64,000 bases of DNA from Chamaecrista fasciculata (taxonomy: Eukaryota; Streptophyta; Magnoliopsida; Fabales; Fabaceae): positions 91,994-155,993 of the forward strand of contig QANZ01006387.1 in NCBI GenBank assembly GCA_003254925.1. The letters run 5' to 3'. A model generated the notes under the pieces. The model saw only the letters and a list, made by a program, of their open reading frames with translations. It was not told where the DNA came from and did no database searches. Shown piece by piece: positions 10,159 to 22,134 of the stretch (its first letter is position 1; every line of letters starts with the position of its first letter). A program made the translations under genes and the position numbers.

Positions 10159-10503
10159 TAGCCTAAGCATTGAAGAATCAAGAAAATCATATTCACATAT
10201 GCAAGTTACAAGCTTTGAAGTCTGAACATAAGCACTGAAAAAAAATATAACTAAACATCATCTTCACAAATATCAAAGAGAAAATGAAAGTGAACAATAA
10301 GAAAGCACTGAAATAAACTACAGAATCATATGATCATTATCATTAGCATCCACACAGGGACTTCACTTCAATTATTGCACATCGGACTTAGTTCATCAAT
10401 AAACATGATATTAAAGCAAATACAATCTTTATTCTAAAAATAATATCCTTACAAACATAGTACCTTACCAATAACATGAAGCATCATTCTTGGAAATGAA
10501 TTA

Positions 10504-13500
10504 TCAATTGACAGTGGGAACAATCTCTGCAATATGAACACTACTTTCTCTGCATACTTCAAAATCCTTCTTACATATCAGACGCCACCCACATTCCTTC
10601 AGATCCAAGGGTTTTTTGACAGCAATTGTTAAAAGAAGTTGGCGGCTTTCACCTTTTACATGTTGCCAACAGTTCAGAGTATTAAAGGGAAAAAATGCTA
10701 TATAAAGTGTTCGTGGGTACGTTAACCTTTTAACATGAGGAAAGCTCCGATTCATCCCAGTCCTATATTCACGATGTTGTGCATTTTTAAAGCTCCATTT
10801 GATAGTGTGAGCAGCATTAGCGATAGTACTATCAATTGCTAGGCACACAGTAATTCCTGACCATTCACTTTTATCACGAACATAAGGCACATCTATTAAT
10901 ATATCTGCTGTAGCTTCCCTTGAATAATCTGAAAAACAAAACTCTTGCTTTGTAAACCATGTTGGGATTTTTTTCCCTGAGATCACCAAGAGAATAGCCT
11001 CATATAGAAGAAGATCACGATGCTGTATCAAAGAAAACAATGTCTCTAGCTAGTTAATTAAATAAAATGAGATATACACCAAAGATTAATTAAGATGAGT
11101 GACATGGATGTAGAGAAATTAATCAAACCTCAGAGACGAAAGAGGCAAAGAGATGTTGCATATCCAACAAGGGTTTCATGGAAGGACAGCATCCTGCATT
11201 TACCACTAATAAATTTGGAGGAAGCTCAGGCATAGATTGAAGCCAACGACAACCCCAAAAATGAAGACGTTCAAGATTTAAAAGATTGTGGATGCAGCCA
11301 GCAGGTGGGTTAATAAGCTTGTTTCCGCTTAGATCCAAGTCAGTCAATGAGGGTAGGCTACTTAAATCTTGAGGGATTGATCCATCACTCAAATTGCAGA
11401 AACTTAAATCTAACTGCTTCAACCTGAGAAAATTTCCAGAGAAGATACATGAACTCCCTGAGTTGGAGATAGAAGCTAGCCTTTGGCATCCATGGAGAGA
11501 CAATGTTTTAACACCCGTTAAGTGATGTATGGAAGGTGGTACTTCTCTAATATTTGTTCCACTCACATCACATATGGATAAGCTTTTCATGTTTTCTCCA
11601 AACTCTGGAAGCATTTCAAGTTTTGAGCATCCGGAAAGAATAAGCTCCTCTAAAGAATCCATTTCCAACTTACTTGGAAGGGTTACGAGATTTATACAAT
11701 CTTTCAAATTCAACTTGACGAGTTTCTTGAGCCGTCCAAGAGATTCATGCACTGTCACCAGATTTGTACAACCTTCAAGAAGCAAACTTTTGACGCTTGG
11801 GATTCCATTGAAATTGCCTGACATTTCTATTAGATCTTGGGAGTGACTCAGATTGATAACCTTCAGCCTATCCAAAAACTGAATAACATGTATGTACCAC
11901 ACGAAAACAAGGGAAAACGCAGTTAAATAATAATTAATTAATTCAATTAAAAATCTTTTTAAAGGATTTATTTAAGGATTTTTCTAAACCAATACCTTTA
12001 GGACACTGATTAATAAGTATTTTTTATATTTCCGAAACTATTTTTTTTTTAAAACAAATACTAGTTTTGACGAAACTCAACATTGGCTGTCATTTGTGGA
12101 TGTTTTTTCTTTTTCTTTTTCAAAGTTTTCAAGATATAATAATACTTCCTAATCGATGTCTTAGATGCATTAAGAAAAAAAAGACCTTTATTTAATTATG
12201 TAACAAGGAGGGATGAAAATTACCAGAATTCCATTCCAAAGTTGTTTGACTTTGCTATGACACAATTGAAGGTGCACAAGTTCGAATAATTCGTTAATAG
12301 GTGGCAGAGCTTCCAAATTATACTTGTCCCATATAAAAACTTTCAAAGCAGAAGGAAGAGAATTGAGATTGTGAGAAAGATGTACATTGTTGAAGTAAAG
12401 TAATCTGAGGTTGCACATCTTTGAGAAGCAATCCGGATGCCAATTTGCCTCATATGGCTCATGCAATTTTAAAACTATACTTTGGACTTTTTTGGTTCCC
12501 TAGTGAACATAAACATAGATTCAATGAGTATGCTAAGAGATCATAAAAAATTAAGCATGAAGCTAATTAGTAGAAATTGAAAATATTACCTTGTTTCCTT
12601 TCAACACCAGGTCTATGTCCGTTAGAGACCACAACCTGCTACGTCTACCCACATCATTTGGTGATTCTTGCAAAACAATGTTCCTTCCCATCTCTTGAAA
12701 CAAATCATGCATATAAAGAAACTCTTTGGAACTTGCATATGAGCCATGAACAGCAGATGATTTGTTGTAAAATAGCAATGATTTTTCAACAAGAACTTCT
12801 ATTCCAATTGTTGGATGTAGACCGCAGTTCTCCAATATTTGTGTCACTTCATCTGTTTTCTCCCAATTGAAAAAGCATGCGATATCTAGAAATATTGTTT
12901 TATACTCTTCATCTTCTAAATCATTGTAACTTATGTGAAGTGTCTCGAGAATATCTTTATGCAGATTTCGCTTCATCATGTCCAAGGTGTTTCTCCATGC
13001 AGATTCACTTCTCTGACAAAGAAATCTACCCAGAACTTCAAGGGCCAAAGGAAGGCCACCAGAATATTCAGCAACCTCTTTTGACAACTCCAAATATCCT
13101 GTTTTAGGCTTATGGCTTTTGAATGCTTTTTGAGAAAGGAGTTTGAGGGATTCACCACTATTCAACATCTCCATTTCATACATTTTAAATTGCTCATGTG
13201 CTACCAGTAAGTGTATATCTCTAGTGGTTACTATTATTTTGCTGCCTTCACCAAACCAATCTTTATTTCCAGCCAAATTCTCTAATTGCCGTATATGGCT
13301 TACATCATCAAGAACAATCAAAACCTTTTTATTGCATAAGAAGTGTCTTATTGCCTTCACTCCTTCATAGGAATCATGGATTTCAATCTTTTTCGACAGT
13401 AGACGAGAGAGAAGCTCCTTTTGTAAGTAAACTAAACCATTGCTTTCAGATTCTTTCCTTACATTGGCAAGGAAGCAACTTGCTTCAAATTTGCTTTCGA

Positions 13501-14789
13501 TTGCCTCATAGGTAACCCTAGCAAGAGTTGTCTTACCTATGCCACCCATGCCCCATATGCCTAAAAAGCATTTGTGGTCCAACTTTACTTTTAAAAGTGA
13601 GCTTAATTTGTCTACCTTTGGTTGAATTCCAACTAAAAGGTCAAAATGAGATGGCAATCTAAGGATTAATTTGGTCCATATAATTTCAACAATATCTTCA
13701 ATGATACGAGCTTCTGAACTACACACAATCCAAAGAGAATGTATAAAAATGAGAATCAACAATAGGAATAGTGCAATAGATTAAGAAATCTCCTTAATTT
13801 ACACAAATTGTTTTTTTTTTTTCAAGGGTACTAGGACCATTTGTCATGTTTCTTCGAAAACCTTAGGACTACCACTTATATAAATTTTTTTTATATCCTT
13901 ATACTAAGATTTACAAGAAAAAATTAAGACATCATATTAAAAACCTTATGCATTGCCAATAATAGAATAGAAAGAGCACCATTTTTTTTTCAAAAAACTT
14001 ATGAATAATCATCAAATTAATAAACCAGATAGCAAAGATCTAGAGAATTTTACTTCAATTTTCCCTCAAACCTTAGCCTTTAAATTAAAAAATGAAATTA
14101 CTGAATATCAAAATACTAGTTCATTAAAATCAAATAGAAATCCATTTTACTTACATTAATTACATTACTATAAATATACGAGACAAAAAGAAAAATGAAC
14201 AACATATTAACGCGCAAGAGCAAACTATAGGGATTATATATTTTGTTTAGGACTCAGAGTCGAGAACTTACCTATTTTTAGTATCCCAACCAACTAAGTT
14301 GGCAACATGAGTCAAAGCTTCTCTCCATCTGTGCACCTTTTCTTTATTTTTTCTAAATTTCTTCTTATGTTTCTTAAAAGCTCTTGCAATAGCTCCACTC
14401 TGGTTTCGTATATCAGATGGTTCTACACCATAAAAGATTGGTAAAACTGTTAGTCCCAAATCTTTTTGGGATTGAACAATCTGTTGTAACTCATCCAAAC
14501 ACCACGAGGAAAAAGCATAGCCTTCAGAGAAAATGATAATGGCAAACAAAGATCCCTCAATAGCTTTGAGAAGCTGCTCTGAAATAGGTTTTCCTTTCTC
14601 AAGTTCTCTGTCATCCTTAAATGTTACAATTAATCTTTTTCGCTGCAACTCAGTGTATAAGTGGTCGGTAAAGCCGTTTCGTGTGTCTTCTCCTTTGAAA
14701 CTCAAGAAAACATGATAGTACTTATATTGCGGAATTGATTTAATGGTTGATGGGGAACAAGAAACACCTTCACAACTAACCACTGCCAT
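10504..14789 (-). CDS. TNL-A: intact TIR-NB-ARC-LRR immune receptor with C-JID
   Basis: Five exons: 14272-14789 (TIR), 12590-13718 (NB-ARC), 12224-12499 (linker), 11129-11878 (LRR) and 10504-11022 (post-LRR). All introns are GT-AG and phases 2,0,0,0 close to give 1063 residues. The TIR (about 23-170) has SFKGEDTRNGFTDHLY and the putative catalytic Glu100 in SSWCLDEL. NB-ARC has P-loop GMGGIGKTT (229-237), kinase-2 LIVLDD (306-311), GLPLAL (394-399), FLDIACFFNW (449-458) and YMHD with MHD at 509-511. The LRR exon (642-891) has LxxLxLxxC repeats. The last exon begins at a GKKIPTWF strand typical of the C-terminal jelly-roll/Ig-like domain that contacts effectors in characterised TNLs. Expected role, from the family: intracellular pathogen sensor whose oligomerised TIRs act as NADases upstream of EDS1. 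Expression and specificity are unknown. Confidence 0.93.
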
Positions 14790-15660
14790 GGAAATTAAGG
14801 GCCTGCTTGATTCTGTTTATGTATCTTGAAAGTCAATTCACTGGGTTAGAAATAAAATTTTATATATATATATGCATGCAAATTTCTGGCAGTAAATTAT
14901 GACAATTTTTAATGTTTTAATTTGGAATAACATACATTGTAATGGTGATCAAACAATCACAGTTACATTTTTTCTTTTTTCTGAATAAAAATACAGTAAG
15001 CATAAATCAAGCATTAGATGGTACTAGCTTCTAAAAACAAAAGCCCTATTACTTCCTCTAGTGTTTCCACCAACTGCAGGCCAGTCCTCATCATAAAACA
15101 TCACACATGAGTTCTACCAGAAAAACTAAACAATAAACAATGAAGAAAAAAGGGAAAAAGAACAAAAAGAAAGGAAAGAAGAGAAAAACTAGAACTGAAA
15201 ACCTGGATGCTTTTTACTGCTATTATCCAAATCAATCTCCCAAAAAAAACGATGAGAAGAGTTTTAAGCAACAAAACCCGTTCAATTTACTATTTGAGCA
15301 TTGATGGAGTTGAATTAGATTTGCCTAAGCATGGCTTTGAATTTGATTCTCTAAGGCGTTTGCACCTCAAGAAATTGCAAATAGCATTGTTGGTGATGTT
15401 TCAATCTCGGGTCTCAAACTAAATCAATTGACACTGGCACCTCTCAAACATTGGGCACTTCAATAAAAAATAAAAGCAGCACTCTAAGGAGGAATCACAA
15501 TAAAATGTATGTTTAAAAAACCAACGTAAGCAGCAATACGGAAGCATCTAAGTCCAAAAGTCACTGTAAGAATGCTCAAGAATGGAAAAGCAGAATGATG
15601 AACACACAATGCCCAAACTATTCAGCAAATGGGATGAGATTACCTCTTTACTCCCAAAAT
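14790..15660 (-). repeat. 5' flank of TNL-A, shared with TNL-B
   Basis: The DNA upstream of the start ('gaaattaagggcc', 'gttttaatttggaataacata', then 'gttggtgatgtttcaatctc' at about 15388 and 'aaatgggatgagattacctc' at about 15627) matches 56976-57172 and 57690-57882 upstream of TNL-B. The block ends near 15660. A weak plus-strand FBD/LRR-like phrase near 15300-15380 was not accepted as a gene. Confidence 0.75.
14857..14873 (-). promoter_or_regulatory. Possible TATA box of TNL-A
   Basis: On the minus strand this reads ATATATATATATAAAATT, about 70-80 bp upstream of the TNL-A start codon. It is only an AT-rich match; TNL-B has a longer (AT)n(GT)n run at the same place (57040-57086). Confidence 0.3.
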
Positions 15661-16343
15661 TCTGTACAACAGAGACGACCAGATGTGCGATTTCCGGCGG
15701 ATTATACAAGTATGTACAGGTGTTCGTGTGTGTATATATGTATATATTATATATAGCATCTTACGAGTTTGATCTTTCCCAAAAATTTCTTGAAGAAAAC
15801 GGAAGCCGCCATCGTCGTACATTGTATTGTTAATTCACAAGCTCTTCAAAGTTATCGCCGCTTCCATTAGTTTCTTCTCACGAACACTGATTTAAATGCA
15901 CTTTTGGTCCTCTTAATTTGAAAACGTCTCAATTTGGCCCCCTAACTTTTGAAAATGTTTCAATTTGGTCCCATAACTTTTGAAAACGTCTATCAAGTGC
16001 ACTTCCAAGTCCTTAAAACATCTCCCTATATTCAAAATTCAAAATCAATATAATTTTGGCAGCCTATTTAGTCAAGGCAAAACAAGGAATAACTCTCCTT
16101 TTGTAAAATCAAATATATAACTAAACAATGGCATCTTAATGTACACTAACACAAAGCTTAGCATCTGAAAACAAAAAGCTGCAACATAACAATGGAAAAC
16201 AAGTATATTGACATCTAAAGGGAAGATAAATCTATATACCAAGCAAATTCTCATATGTATGAAGATAAATACCACTATTTAGAGCCAAACAAATTAAGTA
16301 TGGAAGCAAAAGATTTAGGTCATTCAAGAGATCCAAAACTTAC
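15661..16343. other. Noncoding spacer with a single fold-back arm
   Basis: Positions 15895-16010 read 'cacttttggtcctcttaatt', 'caatttggtcccataacttt' and 'gaaaacgtct', one arm of the local fold-back repeats without its partner. A TA/TG-rich run lies near 15720-15755. No gene. Confidence 0.5.
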
Positions 16344-16706
16344 TTATCATTGGTATCCCAACCGGATATGTTGGAAACCGTAGTCAAAGCATTTCTTCAT
16401 TTTTGACCTTATCAATTGTAAATCTTCTTTCATGACTCTCAAAAGCTCTTGCAATGTTTCCCTTCTGATGTCGAATATCAGATGGATCTACTCCATAAAA
16501 TGTTTCATATATCATTCACATAATAATCAACTATATATATATAGACTTCCTAAAAACTAGGACAGTCACAATAACTGCCATACTTAAAAGTAACATAACA
16601 ATAATACTTGAGAACTTACAAACATAATAAATTATTCCTAATAATAAAATATAAAATACTAGTATCCTAACATTAGTCTTGCGAGAGAACGACAATCGCA
16701 AACATA

Positions 16707-17747
16707 GGGTCTGTTTGGGAACTTGTAAGTTTAATCCAATCTCAATCCAATCTCAACCTATGAGATGAGATGAGATGATGTTGAAATTAGGATGAGATGA
16801 AGTGTTTGGATGGTTTGAGAGAAAATGATGTATAATAGGGTGTGAAATTATACAAAAGGGTATGTAATGATTGTGGTTGGTTGAAATATGATTATGGATT
16901 TTTTTAATTTGTATAGGGGTAGAAATGGTTGGTTGAAATATGATTATGTTGAGATTGTGATTGAGATGAGATGATAGGTGTTTGGGTGGGGTTTGACTGG
17001 GGTTTGACTGGGATGATATTTGGATGAGATGCTCTTGGAAAGCGTGATTTCTCAATCCTATAGGATGATGGATTTTGGTCCATCCTATTGGATGAGATTA
17101 TGGGGCAAAATGAAAATAACATTAAAATTCTTTTGAGAATGCAATTTGGTCCATAAATTTGTATCCGGCCAATTAATCAATCCCTAACATGTGTGAGTGA
17201 TAATTCAAAGCTCGTAGAGAATCCCANNNNNNNNNNNNNNNNNNNNNNNNNNNNNNNNNNNNNNNNNNNNNNNNNNNNNNNNNNNNNNNNNNNNNNNNNN
17301 NNNNNNNNNNNNNNNNNNNNNNNNNNNNNNNNNNNNNNNNNNNNNNNNNNNNNNNNNNNNNNNNNNNNNNNNNNNNNNNNNNNNNNNNNNNNNNNNNNNN
17401 NNNNNNNNNNNNNNNNNNNNNNNGTTTGTGAGTGAGTGAGAGGGAGAGAAAAAAAATTAATAAGAAATGATGGAGAGAGAGAAAATTATAAGTGTAATAA
17501 ATAAGGGTATGTAAAATTACTATTTTATCTAATTATCTTTTTTATATTTGTATTAGAGTGTAGGTAAATATAGGTATATAAATAGGGGTAAATTAGTAAA
17601 TGTATGATAAATGGGATGATGATTTGGATGAGATGAGATGAGATTATGTGCCAGAAAAACACCCAAATTGGACTGTTAATCTAATTTTAAGTTGAGATTA
17701 GGATTAGAATGGAATGAGTTTGGGATGTGGAACTGCCAAAGAGGCCC
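16707..17747. mobile_element. PIF/Harbinger-like MITE inserted in the TNL-F TIR exon
   Basis: The left end is GGGTCTGTTTGGGAACTTG and the right end reads (reversed) GGGCCTCTTTGGCAGTTCC. The flanking trinucleotide ATA is on both sides, so ESM|FAIVV coding sequence is cut at a duplicated ATA. The interior consists of repeated 'gatgagatgagatg' motifs. It contains a run of 197 N (17227-17423), so its true length and any coding content are unknown. Confidence 0.65.
17227..17423. other. Assembly gap (197 N)
   Basis: A run of N inside the repeat-rich MITE. ORFs drawn across it are meaningless. Single N characters also occur at 22341 and 63143. Confidence 1.
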
Positions 17748-17800
17748 ATAGATTCGTGAATAGCTTTGATGAGTTTGTCGGAAATGAATTCTCCTCTTTA

Positions 17801-18236
17801 ATGGAATCAGCTCCATTAGAGGGATTTTGGGTTCAGGGAAGGAGGGATTCTTCTTCAGTGCTTCATTTCTATCCAAGATTCTTTTGTTGTAGAAATCATG
17901 GAGGGATAATGCGTAACTCATTTACGGAATTAAGAATTTTTTTTAATATCCCAATACATAATTAAATTTAGTATATTATTGAGATAAAAAACCTCAAACA
18001 AGCTTTAAGAATCCCTCGGTTTTGCTGTTTGAGTCTAATTACTTTTTTGAATGAATGTCTCCTAATTGTTGAAATAATGACCGAAATACTGACATATTTA
18101 TTATAAAATTACCTTTTGGTCTGGTCTGTTTTACTATAAAAGTTGCAAATTTTTTTTCTGTCGTGGTATTATGCTTTGCTTCACTACATGAGTGAGTTCT
18201 TTTTGAGGGTGATGGGACATTGATTGTTATAGAATA
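17801..18236. other. Noncoding spacer
   Basis: The start of this stretch replaces the N-terminal part of the TNL-F TIR exon with unrecognised sequence. No gene or element boundary was seen before the Helitron end at 18237. Confidence 0.4.
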
Positions 18237-18265
18237 CTAGGTGTTGACCCCGTACGATGTACGGG
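18237..18265 (-). mobile_element. Helitron 3' terminus with hairpin
   Basis: On the minus strand the sequence CCCGTACATCGTACGGG forms a 7-bp stem, followed by GTCAACAC and then CTAG-T. A short palindrome about 10 nt before a terminal CTRR, next to T, is the Helitron 3' signature. It lies downstream of, and in the same orientation as, the helicase remnant at 18630-19190. Confidence 0.75.
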
Positions 18266-18629
18266 TGGTTGTGTTACAAATATTTGCTATAAAAGATTTT
18301 GTAACAGTGATCAATTGAGTGTCTCATTATATTTTATTTTATAGCTCTTTTCATGTAAAGATGTCTTATTTAATATGTTCCATGTGAACAAATACATGTG
18401 CAATAAGTTATACAATCTATTATATCTTATTGAGTATATGATCTATGTCAGTATTAATCATTATTTTCATGTTGTGCATACAGATTTGTTTGTGGTGTTT
18501 TGATGATGACACCGTTAAGGAAAAAGATTATAGAAAATCTTTATTTGAAAATATCAATATTTGACACATTCGTTCTAATTGACAAAGAAATTCACCTAAC
18601 ATTTTGAAATATTTCTCTGTACACAACAC

Positions 18630-19190
18630 TTTTAAGTTTTCGTGATAGATTCATTGTTTGTCAAGTGTTCGATTAGAATCTTGATGCTATATTTTGAGCA
18701 AACCCTTGACAACGCAACATATAATTGACCATGGATGAACACTGAGCGTGGGAGATATAGCCCAACGATTGACCATGATTAGTCCTTGACTCTTGTTGAC
18801 TATCATTGCGAATGATAATGTCAGAGGGAATTGTCGTCTTTGAAATTTTAACGGAATCGTTGAATTAGATGGAGTAATCAACATTCTAGCAATTAAGATT
18901 TTCTGATCGGTCGATCTCCCCACTAATGGTATAGCTTCAATTATATGATCATCGAGCCTGAAGACAATCAGTCTTGTGTCGTTGCAAAGACCCAATGATT
19001 TATCAATATTTCTGAGAACCGTTACAGGCGTTTCAACTTTCAAACGAATTTTGTGGTTAGGTAATATAGAGCCTTTGATTGAATTCAGTATTTCTGTAGT
19101 GTATAGTTCAGATAGCAACTCACAATTATCCTCATGTTTGGAAACACTACCGGAGCTATACCTTTTCTTTGCGTGGAATTTGTTCAATCA
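18630..19190 (-). pseudogene. Helitron PIF1-type helicase C-terminal remnant
   Basis: The minus-strand ORF 19187-18687 contains ELYTTEILNSIKGSILPNHK, VTVLRNIDKSLGLCNDTRL, FRLDDHIIEA and FKFQRRQFPLTLSFAMIVNK followed by SQG. These are the late motifs of the RepHel helicase: PVM-LRN-D, GLCNGTRL, FQRRQFP and A-x-TINKSQG. A frameshift after SQG moves the final motif HGQLYVALSRV to the next frame (about 18650-18690). The replication initiator and N-terminal helicase motifs are absent, so this is a dead 3' piece. The hairpin terminus at 18237 lies about 390 bp downstream in the expected direction. Confidence 0.85.
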
Positions 19191-22130
19191 AATTAGATTT
19201 GACTTATATACATCGCAGAGTGAACTCTTCCTCTTTATTTTTCATATCAACGAATGAGACTTAAGAAAATTTACAATTGATTGCTGAGTTGGTTTAAAGA
19301 GAAATAGGATAATAAATTGAGTTTAAAATTTTGTCTATGATCACTAAAAACACCAAAATACAATTGAAAAAATTGAGCAGAAAAATCATTTACAAAAGAG
19401 CTACTCCTATTTTTCCCTCAACAAATATCATTTAGATATAAATGATGATACAATATAAAATATCTATTAAATATAGAGAACGACAAATCTAAAGTAAAAC
19501 CCATGCGTTGCACGGATTCAGACTGAGAAATAACTATATTAAAATGTGTAGAAAAAAAAAAGATTTGGTTTCATTAGTGTATGGCAATAGTTTGACTTGT
19601 TGTAGCATTTACATATTTAGGGACATAAGTTTTTATTGTAGTTTGGTCTGTAGAAGAAATGCATGCTATTTACGCATGATTATTAAATATTTTATAAGTA
19701 TTAGATTTTTTTTTTGGTGTAATTATAAGTATTGGATTAACTTAGCCTCAATAGATTCATTATGAGAAAATGACAAATCTAATGTACCTTAAACACGAAA
19801 TATGAGAGAAAAGTAGATCCATTATTTAATTATTAATATAATATTTTGTGATACAATATTTTTCAAGTTCATGTTTAGAACACAATCTAACAATAATAGT
19901 GGGTGCGAAATAGGTAATAAAAAACAATAGCAACACCAAAATTGATACAAAAAAGCATCAAATCTTTTTCTTGTAATTGATACGTGAATTATGCTTATGG
20001 ACGTATCATTAAACATGTGAAATCTACGGTGCCATAAGAGAAGGGCCTTCACCTAAACAAATTGATTGCAAATTATGTATGGACTTGATTGTCAGCCAAT
20101 TTGCATTAAATTCCTTCCATCTACAATGCCAATGTAACGTATTGTGTGGAATCAAAATTAAATAGATTGACAATCAACTAATAACTTGAAATAGATTTGT
20201 TAATTTCATTGAATTTTGATCTCACATGATAAAATTTGTAATTCCAATAATATTTGATTTCACTTCATTATTTAATTTATTTTGCACATTAAATAAATGT
20301 GTATTCAATACTAAACGAAAATTTTATAAATGGTTTCATATTTGTGAATTTTATTTAGTTTTGTTTTTATAAATAATTAAATAATTAATTAATTCATATT
20401 TTATAATTAATTCATATAGGAAAATTCACAAATATGCTATTTAGTTGTGTTTTTTACTGTCGAGATGCAAATCTAAACGAAAATTTTGAATTCTTGTTTA
20501 GCTTTTGCAATTTATGATTTGATCGTCAATATTCCTATATGCCTTGCCAGTTAATTAGATTATTTAATTTATAAACATTTTAATTATCATATCTATGCCC
20601 ATAATTTTTAGAGATACACAAAATAATATCTAGTGACTATTCAATTTCGCATACTTAAAAAGATAAAATAAAAATTGACATTATTAATACTATATGTATT
20701 TTTTACTTATGTACAAAGCTACAACGAAAATGATGCAAATGTGATTGAAAAATTTGAATTCTTAATGTCACTATGCAAAGTCAATGGAAATTGGTATTTA
20801 ATTGTGTTTTTTAATGTCATGATGCAAATGTCAATGAAAATTTTGAATTCTTAACCTCTTTCTAACATTTGCAATTTATGATTTGATCGTCAATTTTTAT
20901 ATATGTCTTACCAATTAATTAGGTTATTTAATGTCATAGCAAAATTCAGTGGCATTTTGAAATCTTAGAGCCAAATTAGCATTTGCAAATTTGATTTCTT
21001 ACAACCGTAATTTTCTGTTTATTAAAGAATTTCAAATTTGTTAATATCAGTTTGATTTCAAATTTAAAAATGGTAATAACAATAATATTATTTTTAAATC
21101 AGTTCAATTTAATTTAAATGTCCGATAAAGGTGTATTCAATTATATTAAATTTATATGGTTAGGAATATAGTACATCAATATATCGGCTATAAAATGTTA
21201 AATTATTATATGCCATAGTCTCACTTCATTACCAATTTCTCATATATTTTTTCAAATTCCATATTCCATTATATTATTTGATTATTTCTTTTTAGAGAGG
21301 AACATCAATTTCTCTTCCTTGTTTGTGATGTAGTAGATGTTGACTCTAGTTCGGTTTAAAGATAAAAACAATGACACATACGATCGAATATGAAAGCAAA
21401 ACATAGAACTTTATTAAAATATAGTGTGAAGGACTTCAGAATTAAGGCTAATAATATAATTTTAAAAATATAATCAAAATATACGATTTGGTCCTAATAT
21501 AAAAATTCATACTTTTACAAAATATACAATTTGGTCCTAATCAAAATATCTTAAAATATTATAAAATATAATTTTATATTTTTTTTTTGTAAAATATTAC
21601 AGTGTTTCTTTTAAATTTAATTTTTTTAGACTAATAATAAAAAAAATTCATACTTTTATAATAAATATATATATATATATTTATATTTTATAGCTTTGCA
21701 TTTTATTGTAATTCAATGCATTCAATGCATTAAAAAGTATTCAAACTATTATAATTAATTTTAGTTGATCAATTTGTGAGAATTTGAATATACTTTTTAA
21801 ATACAGTTATTGAATAATATATATATATATACTTGAATTTTCTGTAAAATGTATATATATACTTGAATTATGACAAAATCTTTTACATTTAACAAATATG
21901 TAAAAAAAATTTTTTTTTTTATTATTTTTAAGAGTTGAAATTTAATGAAGTTATATATATATATATAACTTCGTTTTTTTTCAAGACTCGAGTAACATTT
22001 GTATATATTATTTAGAGTGAATAATTTCTTTAAAGGTACGTAGTTGCACTAAATGGAAAACTTTTATACATACACGAATGGTTATGCTCATTCAAGTCAA
22101 AATCTAAGAAACATGATCATGATGATGCTT
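19191..22130. other. AT-rich region, no gene; diverged direct repeat
   Basis: A block of about 120 bp ('gaaaattttgaattctt', 'gcaatttatgatttgatcgt', 'ttaattag.ttatttaat') appears at about 20450-20570 and again at 20805-20935. Near 19487-19512 an imperfect hairpin (cccatgcgttgcacgg) resembles a decayed Helitron end, without a clean CTRR. No coding potential was recognised. Confidence 0.5.
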
Positions 22131-22134
22131 TTTT

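Larger units (their letters stand above)
9505..10503 (-). repeat. 3' flank of TNL-A, shared with TNL-B
   Basis: Sequence from about 9505 ('tttatttattttccttt', 'gctattttgaagcaaa', 'caactgtggaaaa') matches 52095-52750 downstream of TNL-B. This shows that the duplicated block includes about 1 kb of 3' flank. TNL-A's copy additionally contains a tandem duplication and SINE sequence (9739-10158). Confidence 0.8.
16344..17800 (-). pseudogene. TNL-F: TIR-exon relic split by insertions
   Basis: Three minus-strand pieces together recall a TIR exon. Positions 17748-17800 read GEFISDKLIKAIHES; 16681-16706 continue MFAIVVLS; 16344-16505 read FYGVDPSDIRHQKGNIARAF, then FESHERRF and, after a frameshift, SGWDTND with a donor-like GATAA/GTAAGT at 16344. 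The middle of the domain, including the catalytic-Glu helix (SSWCLDEL in its relatives), is missing between 16505 and 16681. The N-terminus beyond 17800 is unrecognisable. The first two pieces are separated by a PIF-like MITE. No NB-ARC exon follows downstream. Same orientation as TNL-A, B, D and E. Confidence 0.8.

Noticed and set aside
11529-11846. Plus-strand ORFs opposite the LRR exons (also 53770-54087, 50630-50851)
   Set aside because: Complement of repetitive LRR codons, repeated identically behind every paralogue.
15207-15422. Short plus-strand ORF with an FBD/LRR-like phrase (LDLPKHGFEFDSLRRLHLKK)
   Set aside because: Only about 20 residues look like an F-box/LRR repeat, with no surrounding domain. 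Part of the block is also shared noncoding flank with TNL-B.
19485-19515. Third Helitron 3' end (cccatgcgttgcacgg hairpin)
   Set aside because: The stem has a mismatch and the following bases lack a clean CTRR, so it is mentioned only in the spacer entry.
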